From positions 1 through 64,000 of the forward strand of contig NZ_JBKEBF010000036.1 in assembly GCF_047973035.1 (NCBI RefSeq): 64,000 bases of DNA, read 5' to 3'. The DNA is from Oleidesulfovibrio sp047973035 (GTDB lineage Bacteria; Desulfobacterota; Desulfovibrionia; Desulfovibrionales; Desulfovibrionaceae). Below, piece after piece: positions 34,887 to 42,868 of the stretch. The position numbers and the translations under genes are program-made. Positions within the stretch are counted from its first letter, which is position 1, and each line of letters opens with the position of its first letter. The notes beneath the pieces were generated by a model that saw nothing but the letters and a program-made list of their open reading frames with translations, did no database searches and had not been told where the DNA came from.

Positions 34887-35294
34887 ATGGTAATTGATTT
34901 CAGTTCTCTTTATGAGATGCCAAAAAGTATTGAAAGTTTGTTTGATGATTTTGCGCGTATGAACAGATCCGCTTACGCAAGGAACGCTACTGCAGGATTG
35001 AATATTGTTGAAGATGACAACAATTACTATGTTGATCTTCTCGTACCTTCTGTTGAACATGAAACTATTGATCTGACAATTTCTGATAAAAATCTTATCA
35101 TCCGTGGTGAAGTGCTTAAGAATGCAGGAAAATATTTCAGGCAGGAACGCGGTCACGGATCGTTCCAGAGAGTTATCACACTGAATGCGCCTATAGATAG
35201 AGATGCAGTAGAAGCCACATGCGAGAATGGTGTTTTGCGTGTTGTTCTGCCAAAATCAGAAGCAATCAAGCCCAGAAAAATTGCCATTTCGTAA
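34887..35294 (+). CDS. Small heat shock protein, Hsp20/alpha-crystallin family (first)
   Basis: ATP-independent chaperone that binds unfolding proteins. The 135-residue protein has a short N-terminal arm and an alpha-crystallin domain (GLNIVEDDNNYYVDLLVP to ENGVLRVVLPKSE, residues ~37-127). It ends in a short tail RKIAIS that includes the IxI-type C-terminal motif. AGGAGG precedes the ATG. A sigma70-like promoter lies just upstream, and the second hsp20 starts 12 bases after the stop, so the two are an operon. Confidence 0.93.
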   Translation: MVIDFSSLYEMPKSIESLFDDFARMNRSAYARNATAGLNIVEDDNNYYVDLLVPSVEHETIDLTISDKNLIIRGEVLKNAGKYFRQERGHGSFQRVITLNAPIDRDAVEATCENGVLRVVLPKSEAIKPRKIAIS

Positions 35295-35306
35295 TGGAGG
35301 TGTATT

Positions 35307-35672
35307 ATGAGCAGTGAAGTTATAAAGAAGACAGAAAAGGCGATGCAAAAAGTTGTTCCGGCTACAGACATTATTGAAATGGAAGACGGCTTTCATATCA
35401 TGGTGGAATTGCCCGGAGTATCCGGTGACGGCTTGAATATTGATCTGGAAGAAAATGAAGTGGTGATTACCGGGCGCAGCAGCTATGTAGCGCGTGAAGG
35501 AAGAAAGCTGCATAGTGAATTTGAACCGTGCGAGTTCATAAGAACCTTCACAGTATCTGACGTGGTAGATAAAGAACGGATTACAGCCTCCATGAAAAAT
35601 GGTTTGCTGAATCTGCATCTGCCTAAGGCTGAAGCTGCAAAGCCTAGAAAAATCGAAATCCGTTCTGCGTAG
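35307..35672 (+). CDS. Small heat shock protein, Hsp20/alpha-crystallin family (second)
   Basis: A 121-residue partner of the preceding gene, with the alpha-crystallin domain from DIIEMEDGFHIMVELPGV to KNGLLNLHLPKAE and the same RKIEIR tail. The two proteins are clearly diverged, so mixed oligomers with distinct roles are likely, as in two-component Hsp20 systems of Desulfovibrio and Deinococcus. GGAGG lies upstream of the ATG. Confidence 0.93.
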   Translation: MSSEVIKKTEKAMQKVVPATDIIEMEDGFHIMVELPGVSGDGLNIDLEENEVVITGRSSYVAREGRKLHSEFEPCEFIRTFTVSDVVDKERITASMKNGLLNLHLPKAEAAKPRKIEIRSA

Positions 35673-35743
35673 CAGATAATCATAGCGACCTGCTTGGCGC
35701 AAAGCGTATCTGTAGTGGAAGCAACAGTATATCTGTAAGCCTG

Positions 35744-35777
35744 AAGGCCTCCGGCGTGCTTTGTCGGGGGCCTTTTT
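35744..35777 (+). terminator. Rho-independent terminator after the hsp20 pair
   Basis: AAGGCC(T)CCG / CGG(G)GGCCTT stem with single mismatched bases, followed by TTTTTATTTG. Confidence 0.85.
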
Positions 35778-35818
35778 ATTTGATTCATGCGGCAACAGGG
35801 TGTTTGCGGGGTTGCCAT

Positions 35819-35945
35819 GCGGACGGCAAAGGCGTATTAAGCCCGTCCGCCCTATGAGGCTTTCCGCCACAGGTTCGTCCTGTGGCTCATTTTTTGCCGG
35901 TTGTATACGCCGGACTTCGACAGGTTCGTATACGGATTATAATCC
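35819..35945 (+). promoter_or_regulatory. Multi-hairpin leader of the zinc-ribbon/Tudor-like gene
   Basis: Three successive elements precede the gene: GCGGACGG/CCGTCCGC (35819-35850); GCCACAGG/CCTGTGGC with loop TTCGT and TCATTTTTT after it (35866-35896), which looks like a terminator; and GTATACG/CGTATAC (35903-35933) joined to the palindrome GGATTATAATCC (35934-35945). The middle hairpin could attenuate transcription. Confidence 0.5.
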
Positions 35946-35967
35946 GTCTGAAACAGAAGGGGATCCC

Positions 35968-36513
35968 ATGAGCACATCCGGACTGACGGCTGGCGATAAC
36001 ATTACCACCAGCTGCACCAGATGCAATGACGTTACTGGCCACGTTATCGTGGCTATGGTAGGCAACGAAGTTGTCAAAGTTCAGTGTAAAGCTTGCGGAA
36101 GTGAGCATAAGTATCGCGCACCCAAGCAGCCCAAATCCAAACCGCAGGCTCCTGCCGTGAAGAAAGTGCGTGCCGGTGCCTCGCGCGAGTCTGCTGCTCC
36201 TCGTGCTTCCGCTGCCAGTGGCGAACGCACTGTGTCTGCATCGCGTTCCGAGGCAGCCCGTAAGGCTGCTGACACACGTGCTGCTGCCCGTGCCGCCCGT
36301 GAAGCTGCTCAGACTGCAGAAGTATGGCTGAAAGCTATCACCGAGTCCGAAGACCGCGACGGTACACCGTACAGCATGAAGAAAACTTACGAAGTGGGCG
36401 AGGTCGTCTCTCATCCTACATTCGGCGTGGGAAAAGTTCAGCAGCTTATCAAACCTGACAAAGTGGAAATTTTGTTCCGTCAGGGCCTTAAAATGCTGCG
36501 CTGCACCATCTAG
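35968..36513 (+). CDS. Zinc-ribbon protein with Ala-rich linker and C-terminal PcrA/UvrD-tail-like (Tudor-like) domain
   Basis: A 181-residue protein in three parts. The N-terminal zinc ribbon has CTRC and CKAC (two CxxC knuckles, residues ~16-49). A long basic Ala/Arg/Ser-rich helix-like linker runs ~55-120. The C-terminal ~50 residues are VGEVVSHPTFGVGKVQQLIKPDKVEILF, shown here as positions ~139-166, ending in GLKMLRC. The end resembles the RNA-polymerase-binding Tudor domain at the tail of PcrA/UvrD. A nucleic-acid or RNA-polymerase-associated role is inferred. GAAGGGG precedes the ATG. The leader has several hairpins. Confidence 0.75.
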   Translation: MSTSGLTAGDNITTSCTRCNDVTGHVIVAMVGNEVVKVQCKACGSEHKYRAPKQPKSKPQAPAVKKVRAGASRESAAPRASAASGERTVSASRSEAARKAADTRAAARAAREAAQTAEVWLKAITESEDRDGTPYSMKKTYEVGEVVSHPTFGVGKVQQLIKPDKVEILFRQGLKMLRCTI

Positions 36514-36554
36514 CGATATATACCAGCAATGGTTCCTGCAGGAATCAATGCCGT

Positions 36555-36588
36555 AAAACGTCCGGTCTATCTGACCGGACGTTTTTTT
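36555..36588 (+). terminator. Rho-independent terminator after the zinc-ribbon gene
   Basis: AAACGTCCGGTC / GACCGGACGTTT stem (36556-36567, 36573-36584), 5-nt loop, T-run. Confidence 0.94.
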
Positions 36589-36779
36589 ATTTTCCTGCAG
36601 ACAGTTGTAGGTGATGAACGTGCGGATGCAGTCTGCAGAAAGAGAAAGGATGCTTATATACCGTATGGGTAGACTCCAATTGTGAACGGCTTTTGCATAT
36701 TTGAGTTGCTAAGGAATATTTTGCCTCTTTAGCAGTGGCTGAGTTCTTTGCGGTAGTTATTTGAACCAAGGAGAATATC

Positions 36780-37244
36780 ATGCAGATCAGCGGATACCGT
36801 GGATTGGAGTTTTGGAAGCTGGAAGCGGCAACCGGAGCTTCTGAACAAGCTGATTCCTCACCACGGGCTGTAGGAATGAGCGGCAGCGGAGATAGAGTTA
36901 GTATTTCTGCTGAAGCATGGCGCCTGATGGAAGAACAGAAGAGCAAGGCAGTGGAAAACAGCCGCCATGCAAGGGGAATCAGGGAAGAGGAGGAAGAAAC
37001 CGTAGAGAGCATAAAAGCCAGAGCAAAGGCTCAGGGCGAAGAGACTAAAACATTTGCGAGCGGCGGGCAGGAACAGGTGGCGCAGCTGGAAAAACAGATA
37101 GAGGCGCTGGAAGAGAAAATTCAGGAGATAATGCAAAGCAGCATGTCGGATGAACAGAAAGAGCAGGCGACAGGCCCGCTTTATTCTCAGATCAACCAGC
37201 TACGGCAGCAACTACAGGCACTGCTGGCTTCTCTGCAAGGGTAG
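36780..37244 (+). CDS. FlxA-like coiled-coil protein (first)
   Basis: A 154-residue soluble protein. An N-terminal disordered part holds a DRVSISAEAWRLMEEQ motif, which also occurs in FlgM-like and flagellar-associated proteins and is shared in weaker form by the next gene. From ~95 on there is a coiled coil (QLEKQIEALEEKIQEI, INQLRQQLQALL) as in FlxA-like proteins. FlxA in E. coli is a flagellar sigma-dependent gene of unclear function. AAGGAG lies six bases before the ATG. The second copy is 65 bases downstream, so they are likely co-transcribed. Confidence 0.7.
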   Translation: MQISGYRGLEFWKLEAATGASEQADSSPRAVGMSGSGDRVSISAEAWRLMEEQKSKAVENSRHARGIREEEEETVESIKARAKAQGEETKTFASGGQEQVAQLEKQIEALEEKIQEIMQSSMSDEQKEQATGPLYSQINQLRQQLQALLASLQG

Positions 37245-37309
37245 CCGAAGAATTTAGATCTATAGAGAACGGTCATCCGTCCGATAATAGTATGAGACGG
37301 AGGTGAAAC

Positions 37310-37834
37310 ATGGCTATCAGTTTTGATCGATTCCCCCTTGGCATGGATGCCATTCGCCGTGATTTGCAAATGGACGGGGCAGAATTCGGCCCGCGTAAGA
37401 CTGCAGCGGGAACACTGCATACCGGTACCGCTGCCGAAGCGCAGCAGGCCGTAAATCAGGCTTCGGGTGGCGGCATAGTTGTTGAAATTTCTGACGAGGC
37501 GCGCCGCAAGGCGGATGAAGAGTTCGGTCAGTCGTTCACTTCCACATCAGGTAAAGTGGAAAAAGAGGATGAAGACAAAACTTCTGTAGAGCAGGCTATA
37601 GACCGCATCAAAGAACGAATCGAAAAGCTTAAGCAGGAAATCAGGGAAATTGAACAGAAGATAATGCCTGAAGAGCTTAAGCAGAATATGCTTGAAGCCA
37701 AGCGTAGCGAGTTGATGCAACTGCAACAGCAACTTTCGGAATTGCTCGGCAAGCTGGGCGAGTCGGCAGGTGCAGGGCGCGATGGCCGTGGAACCAGTGC
37801 TCAGGGGGCCGGTGAACTGGTTCGGCCTGAATAG
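37310..37834 (+). CDS. FlxA-like coiled-coil protein (second)
   Basis: A 174-residue paralog in layout of the preceding protein. The N-terminal half is low-complexity with IVVEISDEARRKADEEF, equivalent to the first protein's ISAEAWRLMEEQ. The centre is a long charged coiled coil (ERIEKLKQEIREIEQKI, LMQLQQQLSELLGKLG). The tail is Gly-rich. GGAGG precedes the ATG. Role unknown; a flagellar or chemotaxis link is inferred only from the FlxA resemblance and the motile setting. Confidence 0.7.
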   Translation: MAISFDRFPLGMDAIRRDLQMDGAEFGPRKTAAGTLHTGTAAEAQQAVNQASGGGIVVEISDEARRKADEEFGQSFTSTSGKVEKEDEDKTSVEQAIDRIKERIEKLKQEIREIEQKIMPEELKQNMLEAKRSELMQLQQQLSELLGKLGESAGAGRDGRGTSAQGAGELVRPE

Positions 37835-37935
37835 ACTTGTTTTGAGTTTCGCTGGTTATATCCGGAAGTCATTCGTACTGCGGCGAACGGTTTCCTGTAG
37901 CTCGTTTTGTCTGTTGAATCTGTATGCGTTTTTGT

Positions 37936-37962
37936 AAGCCTGCGCTCCGGCACAGGCTTTTT
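37936..37962 (+). terminator. Rho-independent terminator after the FlxA-like pair
   Basis: AAGCCTG / CAGGCTT stem (37936-37942, 37953-37959), 10-nt loop, TTTTT. Confidence 0.75.
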
Positions 37963-38116
37963 ACATTTTGCAGAGTCGGGCAGGGTGTGGTGCCCTGACT
38001 TTGTGAAAATTGTGATTGTGGTGCGGCATGTCGCAAAAGCACAACCATCCTTACGGACAGGTGAAAGCAAAAGGATTACGGTGTTTGTTGTTTCCTATGC
38101 TTGTAAAACAGCGTGG

Positions 38117-40954
38117 TTAGCTGTTTACAGCGTGGCTGGCAGTGTTTTGTTGTAGCGTCTGTAGTAATTGCTCAAACTGTTCCTGCAGCATCGGTTTATG
38201 GAAGTAGTATCCTTGCACTGCTCCGCACTGGAGCTCTTTAACCACTTCAAGCTGCTCTGCAGTTTCCACTCCTTCCGCGACCACAGACAAGTTGAGGCTA
38301 TGTGCCAGCACCACAATAGCCCGCACGATTTCTTTACACTCCGGATCAGACAGAAGAGAACTGATGAATGATCTGTCGATTTTCAGTGTATCCACGGGGA
38401 AGCGCTGAAGATAGGCCAGTGAGCTGTATCCGGTACCGAAATCATCAATGGCCATTTTTACTCCCAGATCACGCAGTCTGCTTATGCGTTGCAGCGCACT
38501 GTCCGGGTCTGCCATGATGGCTGTTTCTGTTATTTCCAGTTTTAATGCTTCCGCGTCCAGACCGGATGCTATGAGAGCCCGCTCAACTGTTGTCGTCAGG
38601 CCGGATTGCGATGTCTGTCGTGCAGAAAGGTTGACGGAAATAAACATATCTTTTGCCAGCGGGAACAGTTGTTTCCATCGTGCCATATCTGTGCAGCTTT
38701 TTTCCAGAATCCAGCTTCCCAGTTTAAAAATAAGGCCGCTGTCTTCTGCAACAGGAATAAACCGGGCAGGGGATATGGGGCCTTGCTCCGGATGGTTCCA
38801 GCGCGCCAGAGCTTCTACGCCGACAATGGAAAGCGTAAGTGCATCGATGATGGGCTGGTACTCAATGTGCAGTTTTTCAGCGCGGAGTGCGCTGGCAAGG
38901 TCGTTTTCCATGGTGAGTGCAAGCATGGCCTGCTGGTGCATACTCTGGTTGAATACTTTGAAGCACCCTTTACCCTGCGCTTTGGCCTGATACATGGCAA
39001 TATCAGCATCGCGCATGATATCCTGAGCACTATGATAGTCCGCAGTGCGCAGAACAATGCCTATGCTGGCTGTCGTCTCAATTGCTTTGCCGCCGACATG
39101 CACAGGTTGTTCAATGATATTGGACAGCCGCTTGATAAGTTTGACAACATCTCTGGGAGTTTTGAATTCTTCCAGCAGAATGGCAAATTCATCACCACCA
39201 AGGCGCGCGATAGTGTCCGAAGCACGCAGGATGGGCTGGACGCGACGTGCAATTGTCTGCAGCAGCAGATCTCCTGCCAAGTGCCCCATGGTGTCATTGA
39301 CCAGTTTAAATCGGTCAAGATCAAGCATCAGCACCGCAAAATTGTAGTTTTCCGAGCGCCCTGCACGCGAAACACAACGTTCAAGGCGTTCATGGAAGAG
39401 TGTTCTGTTAGGCAACGCCGTAAGTGAATCGTGCAGCGCCTGATGCGTGAGCAGCTCTTCATTCCGCTTCCGTTCAATGGCAAGAGCCACCTGCTCGGAA
39501 ATGGCAGTCATCAGAGCCGAGTCACGTTCTGTAATGAAGTCCTGATTTTCGTAATGCTGAATGGTCATGCAGCCGATGACTTTGTCGCGGATTTTAAGCG
39601 GGGTGCCTAACCAGCATTGAGAAATCGGGCCCTGCATGTGCGAGTAAGCGCGGATGTCAGAGGCGTACAGCTTTATCTGTTCACCGCCGCGGATAACATC
39701 CAGTGTACCGCTCTGCACATCCGGACTGCTGATGTTGTCCAGTGGCAGAATGTTGCGGTGGCGTTCATCAGAAAAATATGGAAATTCCAGCCGGTCTTTT
39801 TTTTCATTGACCAGAGCAAAGTAAAAATTGCGGGCATCGACATAACTGTTCAGCACCGTGTGGATGGTTATAAACAGCTCTTTAAGATCGTGGGTGATGT
39901 TGATGGCGTTTGATATGTGGAAAAGAATATTGGAAATATTTTCATCTTGCTTTCTGGCTGTGATGTCACGCAGGCATTTAATGGCCCCGGTCATGTCTCC
40001 TTTATCATCAAACAGAGGAGACGCAGCGGCCCAGATGTGTTTTTTACCAGTGCTGGCTGTCATGGGAAATTCTGCAATCCACGTATGCTCCACACGTTCA
40101 AGCTGGATGGCAGTCTTGGTGTGCAGTCCGGAATTGGCAGCCTGACGTTGCAGCAGCGCATCGGCTTTTTGTGGTTCAAAAACAAAGTCACAGAGCAGAG
40201 GGGTACCGCGTTCAAGAAAAAGATCATTATAAAATGCCGGCCCCTGTCCCAGAGCGTCACGTTGGGGTACGTCTGTCAGACTTTCCATTGCCTTGTTCCA
40301 CGCCAGAATGCATTTTTTTGCATCTATAACCATCGTGGCGTCTGGAAGGAAGTCTATGATGTTGAGTAACTGGGTAGATGTTTTGTGAAGCTGCTGCTGC
40401 ATCGACTTATATTCGGTAATGTCGTGCATGAACCCTTCATAATCACCTTCACCCTCGTGCTCCTGAATTGCTCTGACGTTTGTCAGTGCCCAGAATATTG
40501 AACCGTCTCTGCGTCTGAGCTTGTGCTCTATATTATGTATGCGTCCTTTGTGCGCCAGCTGGTCTAACAGCTGATTTCTATGGTTCGTTGATGTGTAAAT
40601 CTGCTTTGAGATGTCCGTAACTTCTTTGACCATCTGTTCAGGCGAATCGGCACCCCACACGCGGGCAAATTCGGGATTTACCTGTAGGTAGCGTCCTTCA
40701 CGCGTTGCTCTGAAAATACTTACAGGGGCATATTCAAAGATGGCTCTGTAGCGTTCTTCAGCTTTGCGGAGTGCTTCTTCTGCATTTCTTCTGCGGGTTG
40801 TATCTCGTATGAAGCCCTCTATGCTTATCTGATCCCCCAAGTTGTCCTGCGTTGCACCGGCGTTGATTTCCAGTTCGCGCATGGAGCCGTTGCTGTGTCG
40901 TGTCTGGAATGTCACAGCTGGCAGGGGGTGTAGCAGGCTTGCTGACTGAAGCAT
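38117..40954 (-). CDS. C-terminal part of a frameshifted c-di-GMP receptor: PAS-PAS-PAS-GAF-GGDEF-EAL
   Basis: Starting at an internal ATG, this 945-residue reading has PAS domains (PAS/PAC near 1-60, ~60-180 and ~185-330), a GAF domain (ISNAINITHDLKELFITIH onward), GGDEF with intact ARLGGDEFAIL, and EAL with VEALARWNHP, IDDFGTGYSSLAYL and AEGVET. It would make and degrade c-di-GMP. The frame stays open upstream to ~41201 without stops, and there it meets the end of the periplasmic-domain reading at an 8-nt homopolymer. One base less would fuse both into a ~1312-residue receptor. So this is the 3' part of one gene, interrupted by a frameshift or expressed by slippage. The separate ATG has no strong ribosome-binding site. 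Confidence 0.9.
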   Translation of the reverse strand: MLQSASLLHPLPAVTFQTRHSNGSMRELEINAGATQDNLGDQISIEGFIRDTTRRRNAEEALRKAEERYRAIFEYAPVSIFRATREGRYLQVNPEFARVWGADSPEQMVKEVTDISKQIYTSTNHRNQLLDQLAHKGRIHNIEHKLRRRDGSIFWALTNVRAIQEHEGEGDYEGFMHDITEYKSMQQQLHKTSTQLLNIIDFLPDATMVIDAKKCILAWNKAMESLTDVPQRDALGQGPAFYNDLFLERGTPLLCDFVFEPQKADALLQRQAANSGLHTKTAIQLERVEHTWIAEFPMTASTGKKHIWAAASPLFDDKGDMTGAIKCLRDITARKQDENISNILFHISNAINITHDLKELFITIHTVLNSYVDARNFYFALVNEKKDRLEFPYFSDERHRNILPLDNISSPDVQSGTLDVIRGGEQIKLYASDIRAYSHMQGPISQCWLGTPLKIRDKVIGCMTIQHYENQDFITERDSALMTAISEQVALAIERKRNEELLTHQALHDSLTALPNRTLFHERLERCVSRAGRSENYNFAVLMLDLDRFKLVNDTMGHLAGDLLLQTIARRVQPILRASDTIARLGGDEFAILLEEFKTPRDVVKLIKRLSNIIEQPVHVGGKAIETTASIGIVLRTADYHSAQDIMRDADIAMYQAKAQGKGCFKVFNQSMHQQAMLALTMENDLASALRAEKLHIEYQPIIDALTLSIVGVEALARWNHPEQGPISPARFIPVAEDSGLIFKLGSWILEKSCTDMARWKQLFPLAKDMFISVNLSARQTSQSGLTTTVERALIASGLDAEALKLEITETAIMADPDSALQRISRLRDLGVKMAIDDFGTGYSSLAYLQRFPVDTLKIDRSFISSLLSDPECKEIVRAIVVLAHSLNLSVVAEGVETAEQLEVVKELQCGAVQGYYFHKPMLQEQFEQLLQTLQQNTASHAVNS

Positions 40955-41195
40955 CTTCTGGATTGCGACAGCCCCGTTGTGGTCTACTGCAAGGGCTTTT
41001 ATGTCTTGCAGCAGTTCCTCGGCCGGTTTGCCGAGAATATGCTCGATCTGAGGGCTCAGGTACAGAATTCTACCGTCAAGCCGCAGGCGGAAAAAGCATA
41101 TGTGCGGCGGAAGATGCTGCTCGATGTGGCGGTAGAATTTCCGCAGCCGTCTATAAGATGTATCGTTACGGTCGAGTTCGCGGCGCAGGCGTCTG

Positions 41196-42056
41196 TTACG
41201 TAAAAAAAACGACGATGGCAGTTAACAGGCAAAAAGCGCTGAATCCTAATACCCACGGAGTGAATACCGAAGAATGTGTGATTATTGCCCCGCGCCATTC
41301 CGACTGAACCCGCGACAGCTCCTGAGGGGGAATTTCAGCAAAGCCTGCTGTGATGATATCTGCTGTTAAGTCGGCATTCAGTGTCTGGATTTTCAGATGC
41401 TGTGTGAAAACCGGTCTGGAGTGACGGAACGTAGGTTTATGTTGGCTTTTGTGGCGTGACAGTAAGGATGTGGTGGAAGGGACTTCACTTAAAAAGACCC
41501 TGAGATCGCCAGCCAGAGCCGCGGCAATTATTTCGCCGGTGTTGTTGTACAGGGCCAGCTGTAATGTGGGGTATCGTTCTCGCAGGTGGTGTTCGGCGGC
41601 AGAGTTTCTTACAACGCCGATACGGAACCCGGTAAGGTCATTGATGTCCGTAATGCCGTACATGTTGCTTTCAAAAAAAATGGAGGTGGGAACAGTGAGG
41701 ATAGCAGGGCCGGGGGTAAGTCCTGCATCGCGGGCCTGATCATCAACAAGGCCGCTGAAGGCGTCCGCTGTGCCATTACGCAAGGCTTTGAGGGCTTGTT
41801 CAAAAGGCATCTGGATGTAGTTGACCTCAATGCCCGAATGCTTTTCCCATAGGTGCCAGATATCCGGCAACAGGCCCCGCGGCTCTCCTACGCTGTTGAT
41901 AGACTCATATGGCCAGCCGTGGATATCTCCCACAACAGTCATATGGCTGCCCTGTCTTTCCAGATGGGCAAGGGCGGTAATTGCGGAAGCACCCAGAAGC
42001 AGAGATGACAATATAAGGAATTGTAATGTTTTGAGGAGTAAGTCGCGGGATGGCAT
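41196..42056 (-). CDS. N-terminal part of the frameshifted c-di-GMP receptor: periplasmic solute-binding (PBPb) domain and TM
   Basis: A 286-residue reading with a signal/anchor helix (LLLKTLQFLILSSLLLGASA), a bacterial solute-binding family 3 domain (~40-255; GLLPDIWHLWEKHSGIEVNYI, FRIGVVRNSAAEHHLRERYP) and a final membrane helix (VLGFSAFCLLTAIVVFF). It stops inside the run of T at the end of that helix. Such PBPb-TM modules normally feed a cytoplasmic PAS or GGDEF part, which lies directly downstream in the next frame. The truncated product alone would be a membrane-anchored binding protein without output domain. Confidence 0.9.
   Translation of the reverse strand: MPSRDLLLKTLQFLILSSLLLGASAITALAHLERQGSHMTVVGDIHGWPYESINSVGEPRGLLPDIWHLWEKHSGIEVNYIQMPFEQALKALRNGTADAFSGLVDDQARDAGLTPGPAILTVPTSIFFESNMYGITDINDLTGFRIGVVRNSAAEHHLRERYPTLQLALYNNTGEIIAAALAGDLRVFLSEVPSTTSLLSRHKSQHKPTFRHSRPVFTQHLKIQTLNADLTADIITAGFAEIPPQELSRVQSEWRGAIITHSSVFTPWVLGFSAFCLLTAIVVFFT
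41202..41209 (-). other. Homopolymer (A8 on +, T8 on -) at the frameshift site
   Basis: The coding strand reads GTC GTT TTT TTT ACG TAA in the upstream frame. Losing one T gives GTT TTT TTA CGT AAC, which continues without stops into the PAS-GGDEF-EAL reading. The shift needed is +1 (or -2), so it fits a base insertion, a sequencing error, a phase-variable tract or transcriptional slippage, but not a classic -1 slippery site. Confidence 0.85.
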
Positions 42057-42245
42057 GAGGGGATAACTACTGTAAAATATGACAAAATGGAAGAGCCGGC
42101 AGAGGGCATCGTGTTTCAGTTTGGCGGGTTGCGGGGTGTACAGCGGCTTACTTATTGTATATTACAATTTCAGGGCTGCAGCCTGTGTTTCTGCTGCGGC
42201 TATGTGGCGTTCTGATTCACTCTGCTACATTCTGGAGGTTCTCCA

Positions 42246-42800
42246 ATGCTTAATCCCAAAGAATGCATCCTCTACAGCGGCGGGGCACGTGGTGCCGAGT
42301 CTGTTTTCGGACAGCTTGCTGAAGAGTTCGGACTGGAAGAAGTGAACTACAGTTTTGAAGGGCACCAGTCGGAGCGTGGGAGAGGGGTTCGTGTGCTGAC
42401 CAATGAAGAACTTGCACTTAAAGATGTCAGCCTGACCTATGTTTCGCGTCTGATGAATCGTAATTACACCAGCGCTCCACTGTTCCGCAAAGTTTTGCAG
42501 TCTATCTGCTGGCAGGTCAGCAGCGGACATGAGGTCTTTGTCGTGGGGTCTATTATGGAAGACCATACTGTTAAGGGCGGCACCGGCTGGGGGGCAGAAT
42601 TTGCAAAAATCTGCAATAAGCCCCTGTATGTTTTTGATCAGGACCGTGGTAACTGGTATCGCTGGGACAAAAACCATTGGCAGCTGGTCGAAGCGCCTGT
42701 TGTCCGGCACAGGCATTTTACTGCCACAGGAACGCGTTTTATGCAGGATAATGGCATTAAGGCTATTCGCGACCTGTTTGAACGTAGCTTTTCCCGCTGA
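42246..42800 (+). CDS. SLOG-like (Rossmannoid nucleotide-binding) protein of unknown function
   Basis: A 184-residue soluble protein. The N-terminus ILYSGGARGAESVFGQLAEEFG has the Gly-rich loop and acidic residue of the SLOG superfamily (DprA, LOG, YpsA), which bind nucleotides or nucleotide-derived ligands. VVGSIMEDHTVKGGTGWGAEFAKI then resembles the second nucleotide-contacting loop. A C-terminal Tyr/Trp-rich strand region follows (YVFDQDRGNWYRWDKNHW). Function is unknown. It lies between two GGDEF-EAL genes, but no link is established. A GGAGG seven bases upstream supports the start. Confidence 0.7.
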   Translation: MLNPKECILYSGGARGAESVFGQLAEEFGLEEVNYSFEGHQSERGRGVRVLTNEELALKDVSLTYVSRLMNRNYTSAPLFRKVLQSICWQVSSGHEVFVVGSIMEDHTVKGGTGWGAEFAKICNKPLYVFDQDRGNWYRWDKNHWQLVEAPVVRHRHFTATGTRFMQDNGIKAIRDLFERSFSR

Positions 42801-42819
42801 TGTAACGGTTGTATTTTGT

Positions 42820-42851
42820 AGCCGGAGCCTGCGGGTTCCGGCTTTTTTTTT
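42820..42851 (+). terminator. Rho-independent terminator after the SLOG-like gene
   Basis: AGCCGGA / TCCGGCT stem (42820-42826, 42837-42843) followed by a run of nine T. rarD begins right after it. Confidence 0.9.
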
Positions 42852-42868
42852 GTAAAAGGATATTCTTG

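Noticed and set aside
36736..36752. Sigma54-like TGGC...TTGC before the FlxA-like pair
   Set aside because: The GG to GC spacing is 11, one more than the strict -24/-12 requirement, and other positions match poorly.
41202..41209. Classic -1 programmed ribosomal frameshift at T8
   Set aside because: The downstream frame is reached by +1 (or -2), not by -1, so the usual slippery-heptamer model does not apply.
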